DNA from: Rhizobium herbae
GTDB taxonomy: Bacteria > Pseudomonadota > Alphaproteobacteria > Rhizobiales > Rhizobiaceae
Length of the DNA stretch: 64,000 nt
Reading direction: 5' to 3'
Assembly (NCBI RefSeq): GCF_017873135.1
Contig: NZ_JAGGJV010000007.1
Coordinates: 1 to 64,000 of the forward strand
Each line of letters starts with the position of its first letter. Position 1 is the stretch's first letter. Position numbers and translations under genes: made by a program. The notes beneath the pieces are model-generated. The model saw only the letters and a program-made list of their open reading frames with translations. It ran no database searches and had not been told where the DNA came from. Shown here piece by piece: positions 8,834 to 18,113 of this stretch.

Positions 8834-10511
8834 GTCGGTTCTCCTCGACAGGGATTATGTTTTCGGCATTCGGACCGGTCTGTGGCACCAGGGGCAACCG
8901 TATGACGCAGGGATGGCTATTGCCGGATCGAACCACGAGGGTCGTGACGAGCCGATCCGTTATGGCTGCGTCCTGGGGACGCGCGCCGGTGCCCGGATTG
9001 ACGGGGAAAGCGGGAAAGGAAGCCGACTGTATGGACAAACGCAGGCAATGTCCCGCCGGCACCGTTACGTGGATGGGACGTAGCATGACGAGAACTGCCG
9101 ATCCTTCGTCATCCGCCTTTACGGTTTTATGTCCCGACGTCACGCTGATAGCCTTCCCATCCGGGGTGAGCGTACTCAAGGTACAATCGAGGTCGAAACT
9201 CGGGCTGTCGGCCGTGACGAAGAGGTCCACTTCAGCCACGCCGGTCAGCAGGAGCGGCCGGTCGAGCGGGGTCGAGGTATAGACGAGTACGTCGGCCCTG
9301 TCGTCGATGGCCGCACGGTCGGCAAAATCCGGCGGCGTGCCGAGATGCAAGCCCACGCTCGGAGCCGGCCGCCACGGATCGTGGACAAGATAATCGGCGC
9401 TTGCAGGCCCCTGCTTCTCCGCAAGCGTCCCATCAATGCTTGTCGTGGCCGCCCGGCCGCCCGATGTGAGATGAAGCACCAGCGTCTCGGCTGTCGGCAG
9501 GGTTTCGAAACCGGCCCAGGCCTTTTTGCCGACATCGTAGAGCCGGATCTTCGGGTAAGGGTTTTCGCGGCCTTTAAGAACCTCGTCGAAAAAGGCGATG
9601 ATCTCGCGGTCGATACCATCTGCCGCGCCGGCTCCGGCATCCAGGACGCCGACCCGTCGCCCCCAGGGGATATGCGACCATGGTCCGACGGACAGCCGCT
9701 GCAGACCGCCACCCTTGGAAAATGCCTCGAACGCGGCGAACGTGCCCTCGAGCATGATGTCGTTCCATCCGCCGACATGCAGGACGGGAACGTCGAGCGT
9801 CACGCCCTCAAGCAGTGATTGCGGCGACCTTGCCCGCCAATAGGACGGATCATCGGCGAGCCAGTCATGGTAATGCGTGTACCGCGATGCCTTCTCAAGC
9901 GCGTCCGGCCGTGCCGAAACCGGCCCGGAATGCAGAGACGGCAAAGCGGCATGCAACAGATGGGCGGCATCGAGGTCGCCGGCCAGCCGGGCATTTTCCG
10001 CGGCCATCTGGCATGCCCACATCTGGTTGGACTGCAGACGGAACCCGTCACCCTCGAATGCCCAGTGGTTGCGGACATCGAAAGCCGCCATGGCGATCGC
10101 CATCGCATCGGGCTCTTTCCCGCCGGATTTTCGAGCGCCGGCAAGGGCCAGGAACTGGTTCATGCCGTGATAGCTGAACCCGTAGCTCGCCACCATACCG
10201 TTGCCGCCGGCAAGATCGGCCGCCAGCGCGAGAGTTTGCGCGCCGTCGATTGCATCATCCTCGAGAATCCTGAAGATGCCCTCGGAATTTCCACGGCCGC
10301 GAACATCCTGCACCAGCACCACATAACCCTGCGCCGCATACCAGGCGGGATGGGCGAGAACGACCGTCGAGGCGACCTTTCGTCCGTAGGGCAAGCGCAT
10401 AACCAGAACGGGATGGCGTTCCGGGCCGACGGGACGGTAGACATCGGCCGCGAGATGAACGCCGTCCGCCATGGGCATCCGAAGGCTTTCGATGTCGCGG
10501 AGTGCCAGCAT
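8823..10511 (-). CDS. CocE/NonD family hydrolase (S15-type)
   Basis: 562-residue alpha/beta hydrolase of the cocaine esterase/X-Pro dipeptidyl-peptidase class. The N-terminal catalytic domain includes VLVQDVRGRGNSEG and the nucleophile elbow GFSYHG with Ser113. The C-terminal jelly-roll domain starts near PLLLTGVAEVDLFV. Members cleave esters, glutaryl-amides or amides, and the full length indicates an intact enzyme. It lies between the creatininase-like gene and the deaminase in a compact operon. No signal peptide is seen, so it probably acts in the cytoplasm. Confidence 0.88.
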   Translation of the reverse strand: MLALRDIESLRMPMADGVHLAADVYRPVGPERHPVLVMRLPYGRKVASTVVLAHPAWYAAQGYVVLVQDVRGRGNSEGIFRILEDDAIDGAQTLALAADLAGGNGMVASYGFSYHGMNQFLALAGARKSGGKEPDAMAIAMAAFDVRNHWAFEGDGFRLQSNQMWACQMAAENARLAGDLDAAHLLHAALPSLHSGPVSARPDALEKASRYTHYHDWLADDPSYWRARSPQSLLEGVTLDVPVLHVGGWNDIMLEGTFAAFEAFSKGGGLQRLSVGPWSHIPWGRRVGVLDAGAGAADGIDREIIAFFDEVLKGRENPYPKIRLYDVGKKAWAGFETLPTAETLVLHLTSGGRAATTSIDGTLAEKQGPASADYLVHDPWRPAPSVGLHLGTPPDFADRAAIDDRADVLVYTSTPLDRPLLLTGVAEVDLFVTADSPSFDLDCTLSTLTPDGKAISVTSGHKTVKADDEGSAVLVMLRPIHVTVPAGHCLRLSIQSASFPAFPVNPGTGARPQDAAITDRLVTTLVVRSGNSHPCVIRLPLVPQTGPNAENIIPVEENRHEP

Positions 10512-10514
10512 GGT

Positions 10515-11333
10515 CTATCTCGCAGCCGAAAAGCGGGTTTCGGAGGTAAGCGTTTTCATATCGAAATTGCGCGTCGCCTCGATCAGGCGCAGCACGCCCA
10601 CCGCTGCCCGGTCGAGCACGCGCGCGCCTTTGGCGGCATCGGCATTGGCGGCATTGCCGCTGACGCCTGCGGGGTGAAGGTCCTGCGCCTGCCAGCCGAA
10701 GCCGACCGCGCCTTCCGCCGTCAACGGGCTGCCGGACTGCTCGATTTCAACGGTCAGCGGCACGAAATCTTCAGCCTTGTCCATGGCGACCAACGCCGGC
10801 GCGATGGCCAGCATCATGCTGGTTTCGATATCGCCGCCGTGAATGCCGTGCACGATTTCCGCCGCCGAAAACAGATCGTCGACCGGCGCGATCCTGAACC
10901 AGGAGCAGGCGACCGCCAGCATGTCGAGCTCGACGCGGATATCGCGGCAGGTCATTTCCATCAGGGAGATCTGCCCGCCATGCGAATTGAACAGGATCAT
11001 CTTGCGGGCGCCGGCCCGCTTCACGCTGCGGGCGATATCGAGCCAGACGAGGCGCAGGGTTTGCGCCGATATGGTCAACGTCCCCGGATAGGCCAGGTGC
11101 TCATCCGACTTGCCGACACTGAGCGCCGGCAGGATGAGAACGTCTGCGTTTGCGTCAAGCAGCGGTACCATCCGATCGAGGATGGCCGCATTGATCGCCG
11201 CGTCCACCTGCACGGGAAGGTGGGGACCGTGCTGCTCGACAGCCGCGATCGGCAGAATGACGACGGTTTCGCTTAAATCGCGGGAGGCAAAATCAGCGGT
11301 CGAATGATCGGCCCAGTAAAAGGAATGCATCAT
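10515..11333 (-). CDS. Creatininase-family amidohydrolase
   Basis: 272 residues with the metal motifs of the creatininase (CrnA)/ArfB/MftE family: PIAAVEQHGPHLPVQVD (Glu and His ligands, then Asp), FNSHGGQ and the HGGDIETS loop. Family members hydrolyse cyclic amides such as creatinine or formamidopyrimidine intermediates, using two metals. The start overlaps the flavoprotein stop by 4 bases (ATGA). Placement with a deaminase and another amidohydrolase suggests opening of a nitrogen ring, but the substrate is not deducible. Confidence 0.88.
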   Translation of the reverse strand: MMHSFYWADHSTADFASRDLSETVVILPIAAVEQHGPHLPVQVDAAINAAILDRMVPLLDANADVLILPALSVGKSDEHLAYPGTLTISAQTLRLVWLDIARSVKRAGARKMILFNSHGGQISLMEMTCRDIRVELDMLAVACSWFRIAPVDDLFSAAEIVHGIHGGDIETSMMLAIAPALVAMDKAEDFVPLTVEIEQSGSPLTAEGAVGFGWQAQDLHPAGVSGNAANADAAKGARVLDRAAVGVLRLIEATRNFDMKTLTSETRFSAAR

Positions 11334-12844
11334 GCGCCGCTCCGCATGGCGGGCTTGCCCGTCTCGGGCGATCTTTCCGGTTGCCGATTGGCCTCGGCCA
11401 GGACCATTTCGAAATCGTCCGGGATCGGCAGATCCGCTGAAATATAGGCCTTGAGTTCCGGCAGGATGACTGCTTCCCGGTCAAGCAGCAGACGGCGCAG
11501 GACGCCGCGCACAAGCCGCGGAACGGCATGCTTGTGCCCGCTGATCGAGGTCGAGTGCGGACCGTGACTGACGAAACTGCTGCTATTGAAGGCAAATACC
11601 CGGCTGACCCACGCGTCACCCGGATCTTTTGGAATGAATCCGTAGAAGCCGTCGAGATAGGGAAACCGCGCGAGGCGGGCATCCTCGCTGCCGTCTTGCG
11701 GCGTGTAACGCTCGCCCCAAAGCGCCACCTTGTCGTGGATGGTCCTGAGTTCGGGCCTGACGGCGAGATCGACATCCATGCCTGTCGCAAGCAGCAGGTG
11801 ATCGAACTCCAGAACGCCGTCGGAGGTGGTAACATGGATCGCGTCGGCCTGCTGGGAGACTTCCAGCCATGGGGTTGCGGGACGCAGCCTGAAATTTTCC
11901 AGGCTCATCGCGGTCTCGAAACTGCGCACCGGCGGCGGCTGGTCGGCGCTGCGGAAGAACCGGGCGATATCCCAGCGGATGTTCTCGGAGAGGTCCGGAT
12001 AATGCGTCATCATGCCGGGCGTCTCGACCGCGCGGTGGGGATTGGTGCGCGGCAGCCGCGCGCGCCGGAAGCAGAGATCGACGGCGGCAGCACCGGCCTC
12101 CAACGCCTTGATCGCATTGTCGAACGCGGAGGCGCCATGGCCGAGCACGCCAACGCGCAATCCTTTCAACGCGTCGAAATCGACCGGACCGTTCGTGTGA
12201 TCGAACCTGTCGGGCGAAAGAGCCGCACTTATAAACGGCGGTACCCGCCATACACCGGCGCCGTCGTACCCGGTGGCGAGCACCACGGTTCGCGCCAGGG
12301 ATGTCTCGATCCGGCCTCCCATGCGGGTGGTGACGGCGATGAGGTCGCCCTGCGGAGCGACGTTCAGGACCTCGCAATGATTGGTGATGGCGATCTCGAA
12401 AACGTCGGCGTACCAGTCGAGATAGGCCTTCCAGTCCGTTCGCGGAATGCGGGACAGATCCGCCCAGGCCTGATGCCCGTAGCGCGTTTCGAACCAGCGG
12501 CGGACGGAGAGATTGACGACGTTGAACTCGTTGCCGACCTGGGTCTTCGGGGTGCGCAGTTCCTCCATGCGCGCGAAGGTCAGCCATGGCCCCTCGGCGC
12601 CCGGCGCGCAGCTGTCGAGAACGCGGATATGCCGCAGCCCGTCCCATTTCAGGGCGGCTGCGATCGTGATGCCGGACTGGCCACCACCGACAATAATCAC
12701 GTCGGCGACATCAGCCGCGTCGGGTCGAGGCAGATCATTGAGCCATGGTGCGTTCGGATAGCCGAGCAAGGCAAGATCGGCAAGCGCTTCCTGCTTCAGG
12801 CCGTCAAGCGTCATGCGTGGTGTGTCAATCGGGGCAATCATCAT
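11330..12844 (-). CDS. Flavin-containing monooxygenase-like FAD/NAD(P)-binding protein
   Basis: 504 residues. The FAD-binding Rossmann motif VGGGQSG lies around residues 52-58 and a second NADPH-type motif VLGHGASAFD lies mid-protein, the two-dinucleotide layout of flavin-containing and Baeyer-Villiger monooxygenases. The linker just before the second motif (ALSPDRFDHTNGP) keeps the His but not the FxG part of the classical fingerprint, so it is a divergent member. It precedes the creatininase-like gene with a 4-base overlap and follows the transporter genes the same way. It may hydroxylate or ring-expand the imported compound. Confidence 0.8.
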   Translation of the reverse strand: MMIAPIDTPRMTLDGLKQEALADLALLGYPNAPWLNDLPRPDAADVADVIIVGGGQSGITIAAALKWDGLRHIRVLDSCAPGAEGPWLTFARMEELRTPKTQVGNEFNVVNLSVRRWFETRYGHQAWADLSRIPRTDWKAYLDWYADVFEIAITNHCEVLNVAPQGDLIAVTTRMGGRIETSLARTVVLATGYDGAGVWRVPPFISAALSPDRFDHTNGPVDFDALKGLRVGVLGHGASAFDNAIKALEAGAAAVDLCFRRARLPRTNPHRAVETPGMMTHYPDLSENIRWDIARFFRSADQPPPVRSFETAMSLENFRLRPATPWLEVSQQADAIHVTTSDGVLEFDHLLLATGMDVDLAVRPELRTIHDKVALWGERYTPQDGSEDARLARFPYLDGFYGFIPKDPGDAWVSRVFAFNSSSFVSHGPHSTSISGHKHAVPRLVRGVLRRLLLDREAVILPELKAYISADLPIPDDFEMVLAEANRQPERSPETGKPAMRSGA

Positions 12845-13638
12845 AGGTCATCTCGCACGTGAGCCAACCGTCCGCGCAAGCGACGTCGGCGATTGATTTC
12901 GGTCAGCGCTACGATCAGGGCCGTCAATACGAGGACGGCGACCTGCATGGCATTGAGGTCGGGCTTGAGCTCGCGCCGGAATTCCGATGCAACGATCAGC
13001 GACAGGGGCTGGGTGCGACCGGCCAGGAACATGGAAATGGTAAGATCGGCCAGCGACAGGATGACCCCGATGGAATAGGCAGCACTCAAGGCGACGCTCA
13101 ACTGCGGCAGCAGAACGCGCCTGAAACTCTGCCATGGGGTGGCGCCCAGATCCCGCGCCGCTTCCTCCAGCCGCGGGTCGAGCCGGACCATCACAGCGGC
13201 AAGGATTGTGGTGGTGAAGGGAATGACGACCAAAGTCTGCGCCAGGATGAGCGCCGTTGCCCCACGCCCCAGCCCCACCCAGCTCATGAGCATGGCTTGC
13301 GCTATGGAAAGCACCGTCTTCGGCACCAGAAAGGGTACAAGGACCAGTATGGCGAATGCAGCCCGCAACCGCATGCGCGGTGACGTCACGGCCAAAGCCG
13401 CCATCAGCCCAATCAGCGCGCCCAGCAGACCGACGGGTTGTGCGATCAGAAAGCTGGTGACGAAGCCGCCCAGAAACGCTTCGTTCCCGAAAAGATCGGC
13501 ATACCAGGAGAGAGTAAAACCGCTCAAGGGGAAGGCCATCGTGCTTGCGGCGTTGAAGGAAAAAATTCCGAGAACGACGATCGGCAGATAGAAGAAACAC
13601 ACGGCAAGTCCGAGCGTGAGGATGACCAGGCGGCTCAT
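12841..13638 (-). CDS. ABC transporter permease, PotC type
   Basis: 265-residue inner-membrane permease of the spermidine/putrescine-type importer family. It starts with a hydrophobic segment (LVILTLGLAVCFFYLP), has several further membrane spans, and has an EAA loop around EEAARDLGATPWQSFRRVLLP that docks on the ATPase. It overlaps the PotB-type gene upstream and the flavoprotein gene downstream by 4 bases each, which ties transport to catabolism in one transcript. Confidence 0.9.
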   Translation of the reverse strand: MSRLVILTLGLAVCFFYLPIVVLGIFSFNAASTMAFPLSGFTLSWYADLFGNEAFLGGFVTSFLIAQPVGLLGALIGLMAALAVTSPRMRLRAAFAILVLVPFLVPKTVLSIAQAMLMSWVGLGRGATALILAQTLVVIPFTTTILAAVMVRLDPRLEEAARDLGATPWQSFRRVLLPQLSVALSAAYSIGVILSLADLTISMFLAGRTQPLSLIVASEFRRELKPDLNAMQVAVLVLTALIVALTEINRRRRLRGRLAHVRDDL

Positions 13639-14513
13639 AGTGCCCCCCGTCGAAAAACCGCGCGGGCACCATCGAACCGCAGAAGGATGGTTACAAACCC
13701 GGTGGCGAAGGCGAACAGAATGACGAGAAGGCTAAGCGATAGCGCGGAGGCCAGCGGCCAATCGAACGCCGTCCCGAACAGGTTGTCAATCATGGCCATC
13801 GGTGTCGCGCCCGACGTGCCGCCCAAAAGGCTCGGCGTCATCATGTCGCCGGCGGCCAGCGCGAAGACCGTAAACACGCCGACAGCCAGTCCGGGCGTTG
13901 TCAAAGGCAAAATGACCTTGAAGAACGCGTCTATCGGGCGAGCCCCGAGATCCCGTGCGGCTTCGATCAACCGTTTGTCGATCAGTTCCGCCGAGATCCA
14001 GATGGCCAGCACCATGAAGGGCAAATTGTTGTAGAGAAGCACGAGATGTGTGGTGAACGGCGAAAACAGCAGGAACTTCAACGGTTCATCGATCACGCCA
14101 AACCATTTCAGAGCGGCGTTGACCAATCCTTCGGAGCCGAGAACGACCCGCCAGGCATAAATCCGGACGATCTCGCCGGTATAGAGCGGCGTCAAGAGGA
14201 CGATGCTGCCGACCCCCTTCCACAGAACGGGAAGGCGCGTCATCGAAACGGCGATGGGATATCCGATAAAACCCGCCAGCATCGCCGTACCCGCACCCGA
14301 GACGACCGCCTTGCCGATCAGAAAGGCGAAGACCGGATTGGTGAACATCTGCACCCAACTCTGTCCGGAAAAGGCCGGAACGAGCGTGAACGCATCGAGA
14401 TCCACCTCAAAGACGCTGAAAACCACGAGCACGGCAAGCGGTAGAACGCACCCGAGGATCAACATACAGGCGACTGGCACCGCGAGCTGCGCCCGGTGAA
14501 AAACCAAAGCCAT
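13635..14513 (-). CDS. ABC transporter permease, PotB type
   Basis: 292-residue permease, partner of the PotC-type protein in a heterodimeric membrane channel. The EAA loop is around IEAARDLGARPIDAFFKV and the rest alternates hydrophobic spans. Its ATG shares one base with the stop of the ATPase gene and its own stop overlaps the next start. Length and order (binding protein, ATPase, PotB, PotC reading along the minus strand) match polyamine/amino-acid-derivative importers, but such systems also carry opines and other small amines. Confidence 0.9.
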   Translation of the reverse strand: MALVFHRAQLAVPVACMLILGCVLPLAVLVVFSVFEVDLDAFTLVPAFSGQSWVQMFTNPVFAFLIGKAVVSGAGTAMLAGFIGYPIAVSMTRLPVLWKGVGSIVLLTPLYTGEIVRIYAWRVVLGSEGLVNAALKWFGVIDEPLKFLLFSPFTTHLVLLYNNLPFMVLAIWISAELIDKRLIEAARDLGARPIDAFFKVILPLTTPGLAVGVFTVFALAAGDMMTPSLLGGTSGATPMAMIDNLFGTAFDWPLASALSLSLLVILFAFATGFVTILLRFDGARAVFRRGAL

Positions 14514-15598
14514 CAGTCGATCCTCGTGATGAAGGCGCGATCCTGATCGATGACAAGCCCGACATTCGCTCCAGGCGTCAGCGGGTTATCCGCCAGGAAC
14601 CGCAAAATGACACCGTTAACCTCGGCCTCGACCAGGTAGCGATCCCCTTTGAACACCACATGCCGGATCGTCGCGTTCAGGCCATCCGCGCCAATGCGGA
14701 CATGCTCCGGCCGGATGGCGAGCACTGCCTTGTCCCCCTTCGCCAATCCCTCCATTGCCGGGCATTGCATGATACCGATCGCCGTGTCGATCGCAGCCGA
14801 TCCGGAGGCCCCGCCGCCATCGATGATTTCGCCTGGAATGAGTGTCGCCGCGCCGATGAAGTCAGCAACGAAAGCGTTGGCAGGACGGGCATAGATTGTC
14901 AGCGGCGCAGCCCTTTGAACGATGCGCCCCTTGTTCATGACAACGACGATGTCGGAGAGCGCAAAGGCCTCCTCCTGATCGTGCGTGACGTAGACGAAGG
15001 CGATGCCGAGACGCCGCTGCAAATCCTTGAGTTCGATTTGCAAATGCCCGCGCATCTTCTTGTCCAAGGCCGACAGGGGTTCGTCGAGCAGAAGCAGATG
15101 CGGCTCGGCGATGATGGCGCGGGCCACCGCGACCCGCTGCTGCTGGCCGCCGGAGAGCTGGTGTGGATACCGATCGCCGAATTCCGCCATATGCACGGCG
15201 TCCAGCGCTCTTTTGACGCGCGCGGCCACATCGACATTGCTGTGGCGCCGCAGTGTCAGCGAGAACGCGACATTTCCGAACACGGTGAGGTGCGGAAACA
15301 GCGCGTAGCTCTGGAATACGGTGTTGACCGGACGTCGCTCCGGCGGAACGCCGGAAAGCGACCGTCCGTCAAGCACGATCGATCCCGCGTCCGGCGTCTC
15401 GAAGCCGGCGATCATGCGCAGGATCGTTGTCTTGCCGCACCCGGAAGGGCCGAGAAAGGTGGTGAAAGCCCTTTCCGGAATGTCGAGATCGACACTGTCG
15501 ACCGCGCGGTCCCTGCCGTAATTCTTGGTCAGACCGCGCGCCGAAAGCAAAAGCCCGGATCTTGACGGATCGGCCGCCCTGTCAGGCGTCGTCGTCAT
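14513..15598 (-). CDS. ABC transporter ATP-binding protein, PotA type
   Basis: 361-residue ATPase. Walker A GPSGCGKTT is at residues 50-58, signature [14 protein letters not shown], Walker B LLLLDEPLSALDKKM, switch His in YVTHDQEEA. The C-terminal 110 residues form the TOBE/OB regulatory domain typical of PotA/MalK-like subunits, with LAIRPEHVRIG. It starts 2 bases after the binding-protein stop. It powers uptake through the two downstream permeases. Confidence 0.93.
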   Translation of the reverse strand: MTTTPDRAADPSRSGLLLSARGLTKNYGRDRAVDSVDLDIPERAFTTFLGPSGCGKTTILRMIAGFETPDAGSIVLDGRSLSGVPPERRPVNTVFQSYALFPHLTVFGNVAFSLTLRRHSNVDVAARVKRALDAVHMAEFGDRYPHQLSGGQQQRVAVARAIIAEPHLLLLDEPLSALDKKMRGHLQIELKDLQRRLGIAFVYVTHDQEEAFALSDIVVVMNKGRIVQRAAPLTIYARPANAFVADFIGAATLIPGEIIDGGGASGSAAIDTAIGIMQCPAMEGLAKGDKAVLAIRPEHVRIGADGLNATIRHVVFKGDRYLVEAEVNGVILRFLADNPLTPGANVGLVIDQDRAFITRID

Positions 15599-15600
15599 GA

Positions 15601-16686
15601 TCAGCTTGCCTTGACTTCATTCCAGATCTTCAGCCACTCGGAATAATTCTCCGGGGCGACCGGCCACATGAACGACTTCATCACATCCATGTCGTCGACG
15701 AAGATCGCTTCCTGCTGCTCCTTCGACAGTTCGTCGCGGATGATCGAGGACGTGGTCGCATAGTTGCCGATTTTAGCGATCTGGGTCGCGAATTCCGCCC
15801 CAAGCAGATAATCGATGAACTTGTAGCCGATTTCGCTCTTTTCCGCGGACAACGTGGCCGGCATGGCAAAGCAGTCGCACCAGCCCATGATCCCGGCTTT
15901 CGGCTTGGCCATCCCCATCGCCAGCTTGTCTTTCAGCGTGTCGTAAGGTACCCGCCACGAAAACGCGCAGGAAACCTCGCCCGTGGCAAACAGATTGGTG
16001 AGATCGCCGATCGTTTGCCAATAGGTGCGCAGCAGCGGCTTCTGCGCAACCAGCAGCTTCTTGGCTTCCGCCAGCTCCTTGGTTTCCATGAGGAAGACCT
16101 TGTCGCGCGGCACGCCGGCGACCAGACCGGCGATGGCGATGGATTCCAGCGCATAGTCGCGCATGGCCAGCTGGCCCTTGTATTTCTCGTTGAACAACGT
16201 CGTGTAGTCAGGCTCGCTCTCGAACTTGTCCTTGCGGTAGACGATCGGGTTGAGGCCCCAGAGATAAGGAACCGCGAACTGCTTGCCCGAGGCATCGAGA
16301 ACCTTGGGCGTGGTCTTGAAGACATCGTACATCTTGGCGGCGTTGGGGATTTTCGCCATGTCGATTTCTTCGAGCAGGCCTGCCTTGATGTAGCGCCAGC
16401 TTCCATTCAGCGACGGGTTGATCATGTCCCAGTCGGAAGCCGTGCCGGTTTTCAGCGCCGCGAACTGCGCGTCCTCGCTGGAAAGATAGGACAGCTTCAC
16501 CTTGACGCCGGTCTGCGCTTCGAAGGCCGCAATGTATTCAGGATGCCCGTTGGAATCCCAGGTCGCCCAGACCATTTCGGAAACGGCAGCTTTGGCGCTG
16601 CTCAGTGAACCGAACATCCCTGACGCCGCGCCGGCGGCGATCCCTGCAAGCACTTCACGTCGGCTAATTCCTGAACCTGCCATCAT
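15601..16686 (-). CDS. ABC transporter substrate-binding protein, PotD type, Tat signal
   Basis: 361-residue periplasmic binding protein of the polyamine/opine-type family. It has a twin-arginine signal (SRREVLAG followed by an Ala/Gly-rich stretch) and a mature part opening SEMVWATWDSNGHPEYIAAF. I chose the first of the ATG pair at 16681-16686, where the purine-rich GATGAGGG lies just upstream; an upstream TTG at 16719 is a weaker alternative. First gene of the ten-gene operon. About 137 bases separate it from the LysR gene on the same strand, so the main promoter probably lies there. Confidence 0.88.
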   Translation of the reverse strand: MMAGSGISRREVLAGIAAGAASGMFGSLSSAKAAVSEMVWATWDSNGHPEYIAAFEAQTGVKVKLSYLSSEDAQFAALKTGTASDWDMINPSLNGSWRYIKAGLLEEIDMAKIPNAAKMYDVFKTTPKVLDASGKQFAVPYLWGLNPIVYRKDKFESEPDYTTLFNEKYKGQLAMRDYALESIAIAGLVAGVPRDKVFLMETKELAEAKKLLVAQKPLLRTYWQTIGDLTNLFATGEVSCAFSWRVPYDTLKDKLAMGMAKPKAGIMGWCDCFAMPATLSAEKSEIGYKFIDYLLGAEFATQIAKIGNYATTSSIIRDELSKEQQEAIFVDDMDVMKSFMWPVAPENYSEWLKIWNEVKAS

Positions 16687-16822
16687 GCCCTCATCTGGTT
16701 GCGAGTGAACTGCGACCAATGTCGTTTGTTTGGACAGGAAAGCCTATAACGGAACCCAAATAGACTATATTGCACTGCGCAAAAGCCGCGTGACCTCTCT
16801 GCCGCGATTCCGCGAGATAGGT

Positions 16823-17815
16823 TTAAACGAAGGCCGGCGCTCCGGACCGCAGGAACGTGATCGGTACCGACCCCGTCGGATCGCAGACGCGGACGCCGGC
16901 CGCAACCGACTTGATCATCTGCCGGAGCCAGACGTGATCGGGAGACTGGTGCTTGCACTCATGCCAGAGCATGTAGAACTGCATCTGCCCGAGTTCGCGC
17001 GGTGCCTCCAGAACGACGAGCGGAAAGGATTGAGCGATCTGCTCGGCAAAAATTCGACCCGTGGTGAAGACGAGGTCCGATTGCGTCAGCACGTAGGGCG
17101 TGATCGCATATTCCGGCACGGATACAGCGATATTGCGCTTGAGCCCGAGTTCAATCAGCCGCCCGTCGATCGGACTCAGTTGGGCCCGCTTGTCGGAGGT
17201 CGGAGAAAGATGTTTTTCCTTCAGGAACTCGCCCATCGAGATTGGCTCGCGTAGACTTGCCAGTCTATGGCTCGGGCGGACGACACAGACGATGTCGGTG
17301 GTTAACAGGGGAGACATCCGCAAATACTCCGGCGGATGCGGCCAATTGCCGATGACCGCATCGATGGACCCGTCCGCAAGTTGGCTGATCAGATCATCGT
17401 AGCTCGGCATGTGGGACGCATCGACGCCGACATTGGGTGCCTTTTGGGCAATTTTTCCGACCAGCTGAGGCAGAAACACGGCTCCGAGGCAATTGTCTGC
17501 GATAATGCGGAAATTTCGCGTCGCATTGTCCGGGTCGAAGGTGGCGTAAGGCGACAGGTGCGCGTCGATCTGGCCGAGAATGTCGCGCAACGTCTCCTTC
17601 AGGGCGAGACCTCGCTCCGTTGGTACCAGCGCCCCTCCGGACCTGACCAGAAGCGGATCGTCCAGCATTTCCCGCAGCCGTTTTAGCGTCAGACTGACCG
17701 TTGGCTGCGCCTGCCCCAGAATGTCGGCGGTTTTCGAAACGCTGCATTCCGTCAGCAAGGTCAGGAGCGTGCGCATCAGACGCACATCCATCATCCCATT
17801 CGCCTGTCGCATCAT
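16823..17815 (-). CDS. LysR-type transcriptional regulator
   Basis: 330-residue LysR regulator. The winged helix-turn-helix is near the start (LLTECSVSKTADILGQAQPT, then VSLTLKRLREMLDDPLLVR) and the rest is a substrate-binding-like effector domain (RNFRIIADNCLGAVFLPQL). The ATG at 17815 has AAGGGAAGG about 6 bases upstream; the first in-frame ATG at 17863 lacks one. It is transcribed in the same direction as the ten-gene operon immediately downstream, so it is the best candidate regulator of that operon. The effector is unknown. Confidence 0.9.
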   Translation of the reverse strand: MMRQANGMMDVRLMRTLLTLLTECSVSKTADILGQAQPTVSLTLKRLREMLDDPLLVRSGGALVPTERGLALKETLRDILGQIDAHLSPYATFDPDNATRNFRIIADNCLGAVFLPQLVGKIAQKAPNVGVDASHMPSYDDLISQLADGSIDAVIGNWPHPPEYLRMSPLLTTDIVCVVRPSHRLASLREPISMGEFLKEKHLSPTSDKRAQLSPIDGRLIELGLKRNIAVSVPEYAITPYVLTQSDLVFTTGRIFAEQIAQSFPLVVLEAPRELGQMQFYMLWHECKHQSPDHVWLRQMIKSVAAGVRVCDPTGSVPITFLRSGAPAFV

Positions 17816-18113
17816 GATCAGCCTTCCCTTGTCGAACGGCGCAACAAGCTTGAGAAGAGGCATATTTCATGCCAACCGGGGAGGTCGATGGTCATGCCGC
17901 TATACATGATCATTGCAGTCAAGAGCGGTGAAAGCGGCTGTCAGACAGTCGAACACGATCCAGCAATCACAACGGCCGTCAGGGCTTTGCGCGGGTGGCG
18001 ATATACGGGCTCTCCATGGAGGCGGTCGGGCAGGGGATCGCCCGATGCGGAAGTATCATGACGTGAGGAATTGTGCTTGCCTGCCGTGTCGGGCGCTACC
18101 CGAATGTCAGTCA

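Noticed and set aside
16760..16768. ATAG-A-CTAT upstream of the ten-gene operon
   Set aside because: Too short to separate from chance, and it does not show the usual LysR box length.
17906..17913. ATGATCAT palindrome upstream of the LysR gene at 16823-17815
   Set aside because: Eight-base palindromes are common and there is no extended T-N11-A symmetry around it, so I did not call an operator.
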